Assembly: GCF_965228935.1 (NCBI RefSeq)
Contig: NZ_OZ245846.1
Location: forward strand, 1,302,001-1,366,000
Length of the DNA: 64,000 nt
Direction of reading: 5' to 3'
DNA from: Ulvibacterium sp965228935
GTDB lineage: Bacteria; Bacteroidota; Bacteroidia; Flavobacteriales; Flavobacteriaceae
The notes under the pieces were generated by a model. The model had not been told where the DNA came from, made no database searches, and worked only from the letters and a program-made list of their open reading frames with translations. How positions within the stretch are numbered: position 1 is the stretch's first letter; each line of letters opens with the position of its first letter. Both the position numbers and the translations under genes were made by a program. Below, piece after piece: positions 55,578 through 64,000 of this stretch.

Positions 55578-58013
55578 ATGATAAAGAATTATTTAAAAAT
55601 AGCTTGGCGAAACCTGTTGAAGAACAAAGGGTTTACCTTTATTAATATCGTAGGACTTAGTATAGGCGTGGCGGCCTGTATCCTGATTTCCATCTACATT
55701 CTTCATGAGGTCGGTTATGATAAACAGGTACCCAATTCGGGGAACGTATACCGAATGATCGGCAATTACTTGATAGACGGTCGGGTGGAGACCGGAGTTC
55801 ATTTTTCCGCCAATACGGCATCCACCGTTTTAGAGGATTTTGCCGAGGTGGAGAATTCCGGAAGACTCATGGCAAACGGCCTGTTCTATGGCGCCGGAAG
55901 CAATGAGATCCGTATTGAGGGCAAATCCATGCAACATCATGAAGAAGGCTTTGCCTACGCCGATCAATCCATATTGGACATCATGGGTATTCCCATGGTT
56001 CATGGCGATGCATCCACGGCACTTTCGGAACCCAAGACCATTGTAATTTCCGAAACGATGGCCTATAAACACTTCAATACGGAAAATCCCGTAGGCCAGG
56101 TCATGTATTTGAATGGAAACAATGAAGACCCCTTTAGGATCAATGGGGTTATGAAGGATTTTCCAAGCAATTCCCATCTGGATTATGATTTCTTTATTAC
56201 CCTGGAGGGGGTAGAATTTGGTGAAGGGGAGCAGACCCGATGGTTTCAAAACAATTACTTCACCTACTTGGTTTTACGACCGGATACGGAGGTGGCCGCT
56301 TTTGAAGAAAAGATGTCCAATACGCTCATCCATACCTATATGAAGCCTGCCTTTTTGGCTGCGGGATTTGTAATGGGGGAAACCTTGGAGGATCAATTGA
56401 GTATGTCCTTACAAAAGTTGACGGACATCAACCTATATTCAGCACAAATCGATTTTGAATCCAGTTATCGCAACGATGTCAAGATTATTTGGATTTTTGG
56501 TATCATCGCCCTTTTTATCCTGATTATCGCCAGTATCAATTTTGTGAATCTATCCACGGCCAAATCCGTTAGTAGGGCCAAGGAAGTAGGGGTGCGGAAA
56601 GCGGTAGGATCGTCCCGCAGGTATCTGGTGGGGCAATTTTTGACGGAATCCATTCTCATTACCATAATTGCATTTGTTATTGGCATTGTATTGTCTGGGT
56701 TGTTGATGCCCCTATTTAGGGAAATGTCCGGCAAGGCCTTGACCCTTCCCTGGGATAGCCCCGTCTTTATTCCTTTGGTTTTGGCGGCAGCCTTTTTAGT
56801 GGGTACTTTGGCCGGCCTCTACCCCTCCTTCTATTTGTCCAGGTTCAATCCGGCCAAGGTGCTTAAAGGGATGATGGGCCAAAGTAAAAAAACCAGTGGA
56901 CTTCGGAGCGGTTTGGTCGTGTTCCAGTTTACCATCTCAATTATCCTCATAGTGGGGACACTGATTGTAAACCAGCAGATGGATTTTATCCTGAACTCCA
57001 AGATCGGGTTTGAAAAAGAGCAGGTGATACAATTGTACGGCACCAATATGTTGAACGATAGGGTAGGGACCTTTAAGGATGAACTTAAAAACTTGAAGGG
57101 GGTAAGCAGCGTCAGTATCAGTGATTACTTACCTATTGAGGGGACCAAGAGGAATGGTAACCCTTTTCTAAACGAGGGCAGGGAACAACTGGATGAGACC
57201 GTTGGTGGACAGGCCTGGGTCATTGATGAGGACTATTTGGAGACCTTAGGGATGAAACTGGTGAAAGGACGTAATTTTTTGGAAGAGCGTAGCTCGGACG
57301 ATGAGGCAACCATCATCAATCAGACCATGGTGGAGAAATTGAACCTGGAAAATCCCGTTGGGAAACGAATATCCAGGTTCGGCCAATTGTATGAAGTTAT
57401 AGGAGTAGTGGAAAACTTCAATTTCAATACCATGAAACAGGAGATACAACCCTTGTGCTTTTTCAGGGGAATCAGTCCATCCATTGTTTCGGTAAAGGCG
57501 GATACCGGGGATATGCCCGCGCTTTTGTCCGCTATTGAAGGCAAGTGGCGGGAATTTATGCCCAATATGGCCTTTCGCTATGCCTTTATGAACGACTCCT
57601 TTGCTAAAATGTACAGCAATGTAAGTCGTATCCGAACCATTTTTCTGGCCTTTGCCATTCTGGCCATTTTTGTGGCCTGTTTGGGTCTTTTTGCACTCTC
57701 CGCGTTCATGGTGGAACAACGAAAGAAAGAAATCAGTATCCGTATGGTACTGGGAGCATCCTTCCAGAATATTTATAAGCTATTAAGTATTAATTATTTA
57801 AAACTGGTGGGGATTTCCATATTGGTGGCATTACCTATTGGTTGGTATATGATGAGCCGTTGGCTGGAGGATTTTACCTATAAGACCAACATGGGTTGGG
57901 AAGTGTTCTTAGGGGCTACGGTTATTGCATTGATCATTGCCATGGTGACCATTAGTTACCAATCCGTTGGGGCCGCTTTGACACCCCCGGTAAAAAGTTT
58001 ACGTACCGAATGA
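55578..58013 (+). CDS. MacB/FtsX permease 10 of the array
   Basis: 811 residues. N-terminus MIKNYLKIAWRNLLKNKGFT; FtsX motifs RAKEVGVRKAVGSSRRYL (near 332) and RKKEISIRMVLGAS (near 715, with M in place of the usual K); tail PPVKSLRTE. Periplasmic domains resemble permease 1 (EEGFAYAD, DFPSNSHLDYDF, VSISDYLPIEG), although 22 kb apart. It lies 31 bp after permease 9. Helix-1 region INIVGLSIGVAACILISIYI. Expected partner: ATPase at 32484. Confidence 0.93.
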   Translation: MIKNYLKIAWRNLLKNKGFTFINIVGLSIGVAACILISIYILHEVGYDKQVPNSGNVYRMIGNYLIDGRVETGVHFSANTASTVLEDFAEVENSGRLMANGLFYGAGSNEIRIEGKSMQHHEEGFAYADQSILDIMGIPMVHGDASTALSEPKTIVISETMAYKHFNTENPVGQVMYLNGNNEDPFRINGVMKDFPSNSHLDYDFFITLEGVEFGEGEQTRWFQNNYFTYLVLRPDTEVAAFEEKMSNTLIHTYMKPAFLAAGFVMGETLEDQLSMSLQKLTDINLYSAQIDFESSYRNDVKIIWIFGIIALFILIIASINFVNLSTAKSVSRAKEVGVRKAVGSSRRYLVGQFLTESILITIIAFVIGIVLSGLLMPLFREMSGKALTLPWDSPVFIPLVLAAAFLVGTLAGLYPSFYLSRFNPAKVLKGMMGQSKKTSGLRSGLVVFQFTISIILIVGTLIVNQQMDFILNSKIGFEKEQVIQLYGTNMLNDRVGTFKDELKNLKGVSSVSISDYLPIEGTKRNGNPFLNEGREQLDETVGGQAWVIDEDYLETLGMKLVKGRNFLEERSSDDEATIINQTMVEKLNLENPVGKRISRFGQLYEVIGVVENFNFNTMKQEIQPLCFFRGISPSIVSVKADTGDMPALLSAIEGKWREFMPNMAFRYAFMNDSFAKMYSNVSRIRTIFLAFAILAIFVACLGLFALSAFMVEQRKKEISIRMVLGASFQNIYKLLSINYLKLVGISILVALPIGWYMMSRWLEDFTYKTNMGWEVFLGATVIALIIAMVTISYQSVGAALTPPVKSLRTE

Positions 58014-58049
58014 TAAAAGAATGAGAACGGAAATTAACCTGGAGACGAT

Positions 58050-58078
58050 ACCCGTCAGGTTTTCAAAACCTGACGGGT
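58050..58078. repeat. Perfect 29-bp palindrome, same repeat type as 50613
   Basis: Arms ACCCGTCAGGTTTT and AAAACCTGACGGGT around a single central C. It lies between permeases 10 and 11 and is followed by GGTCTAAACCAAAAA, also found after the repeat at 60475. It can form a strong hairpin in the transcript. Confidence 0.85.
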
Positions 58079-58099
58079 CTAAACCAAAAATTAGGAACT

Positions 58100-60466
58100 A
58101 TGTTTAGGAACTATCTAAAGATCGCGTGGAGGAATTTCATACAACAGAAATGGTATTCCCTTTTAAACATGAGCGGGCTTGCCATCGGGATGGCCTGTAG
58201 TATCCTTATTCTCCTTTGGGTACGGCACGAATCCAGTTATGATACCTTTCATGCCAATGCAGATCAGATCTACAGGCTTACGGCTATGGCCAACGAAGAT
58301 TTCAAGGCGGCAGTAAGCGCTGCAGGAATGGTTGAGGAACTTCCACAACTGATGCCTGAAATAGAATCCAGTCTAAGACTAAGCCATCCCTTTGAGGAAC
58401 TTTTCGAAGTAGATGGCCAAAAATTCAAGGAGGATTTCGTCTTTTTCGCGGACACCAACTTTTTGGAGGTATTCACTTTTCCCTTGATCGAAGGGAATCC
58501 AAAAACCGCACTTTCCAGACCGGACGGAATCTTGCTTACCGAGACTACGGCCCGGAAGTTTTTTGGTGCCGAAAGGGCATTGGGCCAGACCATTAAGATC
58601 AACAATACCAATACGTTTACCGTTAGTGGGGTAATGGCGGACGTCCCCTCCAATTCACATCTACAGTTCAATGCCATTCTGCCCATGACCTACCATGCCA
58701 AGACCAATTACGATTTGATCAACAAGGTATGGGATGCGTTTAATTTTTATGGGTACTTCCAATTTGGAAAAGGAGCAATTACTTCGGAAGAGGATCTTTC
58801 CACGGCCATTGAAAAAATCAACCGGATTTACGCCGAAAGGATGACGGAATTTGAGATTACGTTTAACCTGCAGCCCCTGACGGACATCCATTTGCATTCA
58901 AATCTACAGATCGATGTCCCTGGCCATGGGAACATTCAATATGTAAACATCTTCTTTGTAGTGGCCTTTATCATCTTGATCGTTGCCTGCATTAACTATA
59001 TGAACTTGGCCACGGCACGATCCTCCCGAAGGGCCAAAGAGGTAGGCTTACGAAAAGTGATCGGGGCGGGCCGTAATCAATTGGTATTCCAATTTTTAGG
59101 GGAATCGTTGATGATAGCCTTCCTTTCCTTGATTCTTGCTGTTGGAATGGTGTATTTGGCATTGCCCGCCTTTAATAATTTGGCGCAAAAACAACTGGAA
59201 TTGTATTTGGGCGATGCCAATATCTGGATTGGGCTGATGGCGATAGCACTGATTACCGGCCTCATTTCAGGAAGTTATCCCGCACTGTTCCTTTCAGGTT
59301 TTAGACCCATAAAGGTTTTAAAGGGAAGAATGAAGCTGTCCGGCTCCAATCTTTTCTTTAGAAACGGGTTGGTAATTTCCCAATTTGTTATTTCCATTTT
59401 ATTGCTCATCGGTACAACGGTAATTTATACCCAATTGAATTTTATCCGGAACAAGAACTTGGGATATGACAAGTCCAACTTGATTTATATTCCCATGGAA
59501 GGTGAGCTATGGGGCAAACAGGAGGCTTTGAAAACAGCTTTGGAACAAAACACATTGACCAGTGATTTTTCCATAATTTCCGACCTACCCACCAATCTAA
59601 CCACCGGCAATTTTGATATCTATTGGGAGGGCAAGGATCCCAATTCCCAAGTGCTTTTTCCACATATTAACGCCGATGAAAATTTCTTGGATGTCTTTCA
59701 AATGACCCTTTTGGAAGGGAGAGGATTTTCAAAGACCTCATCGGATAACCATGACTACCTGATTAACGAGACCGCTGCTAAAATAATGGGAATGGATGTG
59801 GAAAATGCCGTAGGCAAAGCGTTGACCTTTAGAGAAGACAAAGGGACGATTATCGGCGTGGTAAAGGACTTTAATTACAAGCCGCTTCAATATGCCATAG
59901 AACCCTTGATTGTTCGACACAGAAAAACGGGTTCTCTGACCGTAGTTAGGACGGCTCCGGAAAGTACCGAAAATACCATAGCTGCATTGGAAGGAATTTA
60001 TGGAGACTTAAATCCGGCCTATCCCTTGACCTACAATTTTGTGGATACCAATTTGAACGCACAGTATAAGGGAGAACAACAGATGGGCACTATATTCAAT
60101 GTTTTTGCCCTGTTGGCCATTTTTATTTCCTGTTTAGGGCTATATGGCCTATCCTCTTTTATGACCGAGCAGCGCTTCAAGGAAATTGGTATTCGAAAAG
60201 TTTTAGGGGCCAGTGCGCTTCGGTTGGTCAATATGCTTTCCCAGGATTTTATAAAATTGGTCTGTATCGCTTTTGTTCTTGCCATACCCATATCGTGGTA
60301 TGCTATGAACGAATGGTTGCAGGAATTCGCCTTCCGTATTGAAATCCGATGGTGGATGTTCGGCCTGGCAGGATTTTCGGTTCTGTTTATAGCCTTGTCC
60401 ACGGTAAGCTTTCAAAGTTTGAAGGCCGCCAATGCCGATCCCGTAAAGAGTTTACGAACGGAGTAA
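58100..60466 (+). CDS. MacB/FtsX permease 11 of the array
   Basis: 788 residues, the shortest complete member. N-terminus MFRNYLKIAWRNFIQQKWYS; FtsX motifs RAKEVGLRKVIGAGRNQL (near 310) and RFKEIGIRKVLGAS (near 693); tail DPVKSLRTE. Helix 1 is followed by WVRHESSYDTFHANADQIYR. Periplasmic domain 1 contains TNFLEVFTFPLIEGNPKTAL, the usual MacB-domain segment. The downstream gap carries a shortened copy of the palindromic repeat that precedes this gene. Confidence 0.93.
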   Translation: MFRNYLKIAWRNFIQQKWYSLLNMSGLAIGMACSILILLWVRHESSYDTFHANADQIYRLTAMANEDFKAAVSAAGMVEELPQLMPEIESSLRLSHPFEELFEVDGQKFKEDFVFFADTNFLEVFTFPLIEGNPKTALSRPDGILLTETTARKFFGAERALGQTIKINNTNTFTVSGVMADVPSNSHLQFNAILPMTYHAKTNYDLINKVWDAFNFYGYFQFGKGAITSEEDLSTAIEKINRIYAERMTEFEITFNLQPLTDIHLHSNLQIDVPGHGNIQYVNIFFVVAFIILIVACINYMNLATARSSRRAKEVGLRKVIGAGRNQLVFQFLGESLMIAFLSLILAVGMVYLALPAFNNLAQKQLELYLGDANIWIGLMAIALITGLISGSYPALFLSGFRPIKVLKGRMKLSGSNLFFRNGLVISQFVISILLLIGTTVIYTQLNFIRNKNLGYDKSNLIYIPMEGELWGKQEALKTALEQNTLTSDFSIISDLPTNLTTGNFDIYWEGKDPNSQVLFPHINADENFLDVFQMTLLEGRGFSKTSSDNHDYLINETAAKIMGMDVENAVGKALTFREDKGTIIGVVKDFNYKPLQYAIEPLIVRHRKTGSLTVVRTAPESTENTIAALEGIYGDLNPAYPLTYNFVDTNLNAQYKGEQQMGTIFNVFALLAIFISCLGLYGLSSFMTEQRFKEIGIRKVLGASALRLVNMLSQDFIKLVCIAFVLAIPISWYAMNEWLQEFAFRIEIRWWMFGLAGFSVLFIALSTVSFQSLKAANADPVKSLRTE

Positions 60467-60474
60467 CAGAATCA

Positions 60475-60489
60475 AGACCTGAAAGGTCT
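60475..60489. repeat. Shortened palindromic repeat AGACCT-GAA-AGGTCT
   Basis: 15 bp between permeases 11 and 12, a minimal version of the palindromes at 50613 and 58050, followed by the same AAACCAAAAA context as the latter. Confidence 0.65.
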
Positions 60490-60509
60490 AAACCAAAAAA
60501 AAGAGAACC

Positions 60510-62942
60510 ATGTTTAGGAACTATCTAAAAATCGCTTGGAGGAACCTTAAAAAACAACCCTTTTTCACTTTTCTGAACACTTTTGGGTTGGCGATCGGTA
60601 TGGCCGGAGGCCTACTGATATCCTTATACATTTACGATGAGTTAAGTCATGACGCCATGTTTGCCGATGCCGATCGGATCTATCGCATAGATGCCGACAT
60701 TAAATTTGGGGGAGCCGCACAGAAATCCGCCGAAGTCTCGGAACCTATGGCCGCCGCTATGCAACGGGATTTCGCACAGGTAGAGAATACCGTGAGGTTT
60801 CGAAATGGGGGAAGCCAACTTATCCGAAGGACTGGTACGGAGTCCAATACCAAAGAGTTGGGGGGTACGTTTGTGGATTCTACCTTTTTTAAGATGTTCG
60901 GGATAGAGTTGCTCGTTGGCGACCCAAAGACTGCTTTGACCCAACCCAATACTTTGGTATTGACCAAAACGGCGGCCGAGAAACATTTTGGCGTTAAGGA
61001 TGCGCTGGGCCAGCGCCTTTTGCTGAACAATACCGATACCTATACCGTGACCGGGGTCATGGATGATTTACCCAAAAACTCTTTTTTGAGGAACCACAGC
61101 GTTTTTATGGCTATGGCGGGATTCGATGATGGTCAGATGGGCGATTGGGGCAGCCACAACTACTTCACCTTTGTTAAACTGATTAAGGGAGCCGATATCC
61201 AGGATTTCCAGGAACCGCTTCAATCCATGTTCGAAACGTATTTGATTCCTTTTGTCCAGAACGTTTTTCCGGGCATTACCAAGGAATCCTTTGAGGCTTC
61301 AGGCAATTATTTGCGATATAAGACCATTGCCTTGACCGACATTCATCTATATTCTGATGCCGATAGTGAGCTGGCACCGGTGAGCAGTGTTCAGAACGTA
61401 TACATACTTTCTTTTATCGCCCTTTTTCTCATCATTTTGGCAAGTGTCAATTTCATGAACCTTTCTACGGCCCACTCCCTTAAACGGGCCAAGGAAGTGG
61501 GAATACGAAAAACGCTAGGCTCCAATAAACATGAACTGATAAGACAATTTCTTACTGAATCGGGCCTTATTTCATTCATTTCATTGGCTTTGGCCTTGGT
61601 CTTGGCTTGGGTGGTAACACCCTATTTCAACGAACTTTCCAACAAGACCATTGCCATACCTTTTGACAAGCCTATGTTTTGGCTGACCCTGTTTTTGGCC
61701 ACTGTTCTATTAAGCCTGCTTTCAGGTAGCTATCCCGCCTTTTTCATGTCAAAGTTTATTCCGGTAAAGGTGTTAAAGGGAAATGGAGCTGGTAGTGTAA
61801 GTGGAGGAAAGACCAGGAATACCTTGGTAGTTCTTCAATTTGCCATTTCGGTTTTTTTGATCATAAGTACCTTGGTCGTGTACCAGCAATTAAAGTTCAT
61901 TCAAAACAAGGATCTTGGTTTTTCCAAAGATCAGGTATTGATTATTGAGGATTTGTTTGCCGTGGGAGATCAGATTGCATCCTTAAAGGAAGAAGTGGAA
62001 CAATTGGCACAGGTTCAGAGTGTATCGGTAAGTGGATTTTTACCCACCCCTTCCTTTCGGAGCAACTCCTCCTTTTTTGTGGAAGGATCCAAGGAACAGG
62101 AAAACACCATTAACATACAGAGATGGCAGGTAGACTATGATTATGTACCTACCTTGAATATGGAACTGATAACAGGCCGAAATTTTAACCGGCAGTTTGC
62201 AACGGATTCAACGGCAATGGTCTTGAATGAATCGGCGGCACGTATTTTAGGGGTCAGCCCGGAAGAGGCCCTGGGGATGCGAATCTCCAACGAGTTGGAT
62301 GAGGAGAACCCGTCTTTCTTTACGGTAATTGGAGTGATTAAAGATTTCCATTTCGAATCGTTACGGGAAGATATCGGAGGCTTGTGCTTGCTATTGGGAA
62401 ATTCGCCCGGATCGATGGCGATAAAATTAAGAGCGGGCGATTTTTCGAATACCCTGGCGGGGATTGAGACCTTATGGAATAAAATGGCCCCTGGTCAAAT
62501 TTTCAATTTCCGTTTTATGGACGATGCCTTTAATGCCACTTACCAAGCGGAGCGGCGATTAGGTAGCATTTTTATGGTATTTACCGTCCTCTCCATTGTT
62601 ATTGCTTGCTTGGGCCTTTTTGGGTTGGCCGCTTTCAACGCTGCAAAACGGACAAAGGAAATAGGAATACGAAAGGTATTGGGTGCCAGTGTAAGTCAAA
62701 TAGCCTATAGGCTTTCTATCGACTTTCTAAGATTGGTGGCCATCTCAATATTGGTGTCACTGCCTATTGGATGGTTTGCCATGAATAAATGGTTGGAAGA
62801 CTTTTCCTATCGCATAGAAATTGGTTGGTGGGTTTTTGGCTTGGCCGCTTTTTTAGCAGTAGGAATAGCTGTCCTAACGGTGAGTTATCAAAGTATTAAG
62901 GCGGCTATCGTCAACCCCATAAAAAGCCTACGGACTGAATGA
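60510..62942 (+). CDS. MacB/FtsX permease 12 of the array
   Basis: 810 residues. N-terminus MFRNYLKIAWRNLKKQPFFT; FtsX motifs RAKEVGIRKTLGSNKHEL (near 326) and RTKEIGIRKVLGAS (near 714); tail NPIKSLRTE. It is the nearest relative of permease 5 in the window, sharing long stretches in both periplasmic domains, and is also related to permease 2. The match includes FLNTFGLAIGMAGGLLI and QNKDLGFSKDQVLI. It starts 43 bp after permease 11. Confidence 0.93.
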   Translation: MFRNYLKIAWRNLKKQPFFTFLNTFGLAIGMAGGLLISLYIYDELSHDAMFADADRIYRIDADIKFGGAAQKSAEVSEPMAAAMQRDFAQVENTVRFRNGGSQLIRRTGTESNTKELGGTFVDSTFFKMFGIELLVGDPKTALTQPNTLVLTKTAAEKHFGVKDALGQRLLLNNTDTYTVTGVMDDLPKNSFLRNHSVFMAMAGFDDGQMGDWGSHNYFTFVKLIKGADIQDFQEPLQSMFETYLIPFVQNVFPGITKESFEASGNYLRYKTIALTDIHLYSDADSELAPVSSVQNVYILSFIALFLIILASVNFMNLSTAHSLKRAKEVGIRKTLGSNKHELIRQFLTESGLISFISLALALVLAWVVTPYFNELSNKTIAIPFDKPMFWLTLFLATVLLSLLSGSYPAFFMSKFIPVKVLKGNGAGSVSGGKTRNTLVVLQFAISVFLIISTLVVYQQLKFIQNKDLGFSKDQVLIIEDLFAVGDQIASLKEEVEQLAQVQSVSVSGFLPTPSFRSNSSFFVEGSKEQENTINIQRWQVDYDYVPTLNMELITGRNFNRQFATDSTAMVLNESAARILGVSPEEALGMRISNELDEENPSFFTVIGVIKDFHFESLREDIGGLCLLLGNSPGSMAIKLRAGDFSNTLAGIETLWNKMAPGQIFNFRFMDDAFNATYQAERRLGSIFMVFTVLSIVIACLGLFGLAAFNAAKRTKEIGIRKVLGASVSQIAYRLSIDFLRLVAISILVSLPIGWFAMNKWLEDFSYRIEIGWWVFGLAAFLAVGIAVLTVSYQSIKAAIVNPIKSLRTE

Positions 62943-62990
62943 ACAATGCGACCCTGATTACAATGGGTAAAATGTAAAAAAGAGAGAACT

Positions 62991-64000
62991 ATGTTTACGA
63001 ACCATATTAAAATAGCCTTTCGGTATTTAAGGAACCACAAATCTTTTACCGCGGTAAATATCTTGGGCCTTACCTTAGGATTCTTTTGTTTTTTTCTACT
63101 GAATGCCTATGTGCTAAAGGAAACGTCGTTTGATCTAGGGCAAGAACAGGTTTTTCGCCTACTTCAAAAAACCATGGATGAGAATGGAACCGTTCGTGAA
63201 ATGGCCCTATCCCCCCCAAAAGTGGGCGCGGAATCAAAACGACTTTTTGAGGAGATAGAAAATCAAACCCAAATTCTTCATATAGGGCGTGCAAATTTTG
63301 GGAACGATCCGGCTACGATGCACCATCAGGAGGTGGCCGTTTTGGACGACAATTTTTTAAAGGTATTCGATTTTCCATTAGTGGAGGGCACAAAGGACGA
63401 CTTGATAGACCGGCCCAATGGAATTATCCTGACCGAATCCATTAAGGAGCTGTATTTTGGCCAACAGCAGGCATTGGGAAAAATTTTAAAGACAAGCTTT
63501 GGGGAATATCCGGTCGCTGGAGTTCTGGAGGATTTTCCTGAGAATTCCCACCTGGAAAACGCAGCTTTTTTTAGCCATCAAATGGCTTCCGAAGTGTTCA
63601 GTTGGTTCGATGAGTTTATGTCATCCAATTGGTCCAACAATCAATTGATAACCTATTTTAAAGTTTTGCCCGGAACGGATTTAGACGTACTGGGAAAAAA
63701 GATTACAGCCTTGACCAGGGAGAATTACCCTGTGGACAAGATGTTCAACAACACTTTTTGGGTACAGCCCGTTCAGGATATCCATTTGTATGAAAACGAG
63801 GTTGAAAGTGAAATCAACAAGGGCAAGGGGAACGGATTGTATGTACGATTGTTTTTCTGGGTAAGCATTCTTATTCTCCTTGTGGCCTGTTTTAATTATG
63901 CCGGCCTCTTGAATATTGCCTTTATCGATAGAGCCAAGGAAATAGGGCTTCGGCAAATCGTAGGGGCGGGGAAGCTACATTTGCTGTGGCAGTTTTTATC
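62991..64000 (+). CDS. MacB/FtsX permease 13 of the array, cut by the window end
   Basis: 336 residues are visible from the ATG at 62991, and the frame is open to the last base. The N-terminus MFTNHIKIAFRYLRNHKSFT is a variant of the array signature. Helix 1 is LGLTLGFFCFFLLNAYVL. Periplasmic domain 1 contains FLKVFDFPLVEGTKDDL and VAGVLEDFPENSHLEN. The first FtsX motif reads RAKEIGLRQIVGAGKLHL (near 314). About 460 more residues would be expected beyond the window. It lies 48 bp after permease 12, so the array continues at least this far. Confidence 0.9.
   Translation, partial: MFTNHIKIAFRYLRNHKSFTAVNILGLTLGFFCFFLLNAYVLKETSFDLGQEQVFRLLQKTMDENGTVREMALSPPKVGAESKRLFEEIENQTQILHIGRANFGNDPATMHHQEVAVLDDNFLKVFDFPLVEGTKDDLIDRPNGIILTESIKELYFGQQQALGKILKTSFGEYPVAGVLEDFPENSHLENAAFFSHQMASEVFSWFDEFMSSNWSNNQLITYFKVLPGTDLDVLGKKITALTRENYPVDKMFNNTFWVQPVQDIHLYENEVESEINKGKGNGLYVRLFFWVSILILLVACFNYAGLLNIAFIDRAKEIGLRQIVGAGKLHLLWQFL

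Noticed and set aside
33288..64000. Tandem array as an assembly artefact of one repeated gene
   Set aside because: The genes differ in length and clearly in protein sequence, and each gap is distinct apart from the two similar leaders, so collapse or false repetition does not explain it.

Overview
The window looks like chromosomal DNA of a Bacteroidota bacterium, most likely a marine member of the Flavobacteriaceae. This is inferred from gene content and style: a membrane-anchored AraC regulator, MacB-like permeases of about 800 residues beginning MF(K/R)NYLKIAWRNL, a TAnnTTTG-type promoter element, weak Shine-Dalgarno signals and a nitrate assimilation cluster with an 'alginate export'-type porin. 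No tRNA, rRNA, CRISPR array or insertion sequence was seen.

Region 1 (1-900) is the 3' end of an AAA+ ATPase gene that starts before the window. Region 2 (1072-19042) is a full nitrate assimilation island. The minus strand carries SUMT (siroheme synthesis), the NrtA/B/C/D-like nitrate ABC importer, an outer-membrane porin, a NarL-type response regulator, a three-module assimilatory nitrate reductase and a rubredoxin-tailed NiR-like protein. The plus strand carries nirB, nirD, an unlisted 54-codon ORF, a NarX-like sensor kinase and a small conserved protein. The upstream regions of the nasA, nrtA and nirB transcription units each hold a TACGTA-N4-TACGTA element (10-bp period), a candidate operator for the island.

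Region 3 (19074-26537) holds an AraC-family regulator divergent from an ABC ATPase / FtsX permease / serine hydrolase operon. It is followed by a frameshifted gene remnant, two small hypothetical genes and a strong intrinsic terminator.

Region 4 (26693-64000, running off the window) is the most unusual part. A histidine kinase and sigma-54-dependent response regulator pair is divergent from a tolC / membrane-fusion protein / ABC ATPase set. That set is followed by thirteen consecutive MacB/FtsX-type permease genes on the same strand, twelve complete and the thirteenth cut by the window end. Only one ATPase, one membrane-fusion protein and one outer-membrane factor are visible for all of them. 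The permeases keep nearly the same cytoplasmic N-terminus and C-terminus but differ strongly in their two periplasmic domains. Subfamilies are interleaved along the array, and short DNA repeats and a duplicated leader lie between genes. A near-consensus sigma-54 promoter and an upstream 10-bp inverted repeat in front of tolC suggest that the adjacent NtrC-type regulator drives the export machinery. The working model is one shared ATPase and trans-envelope conduit with a set of alternative permeases.
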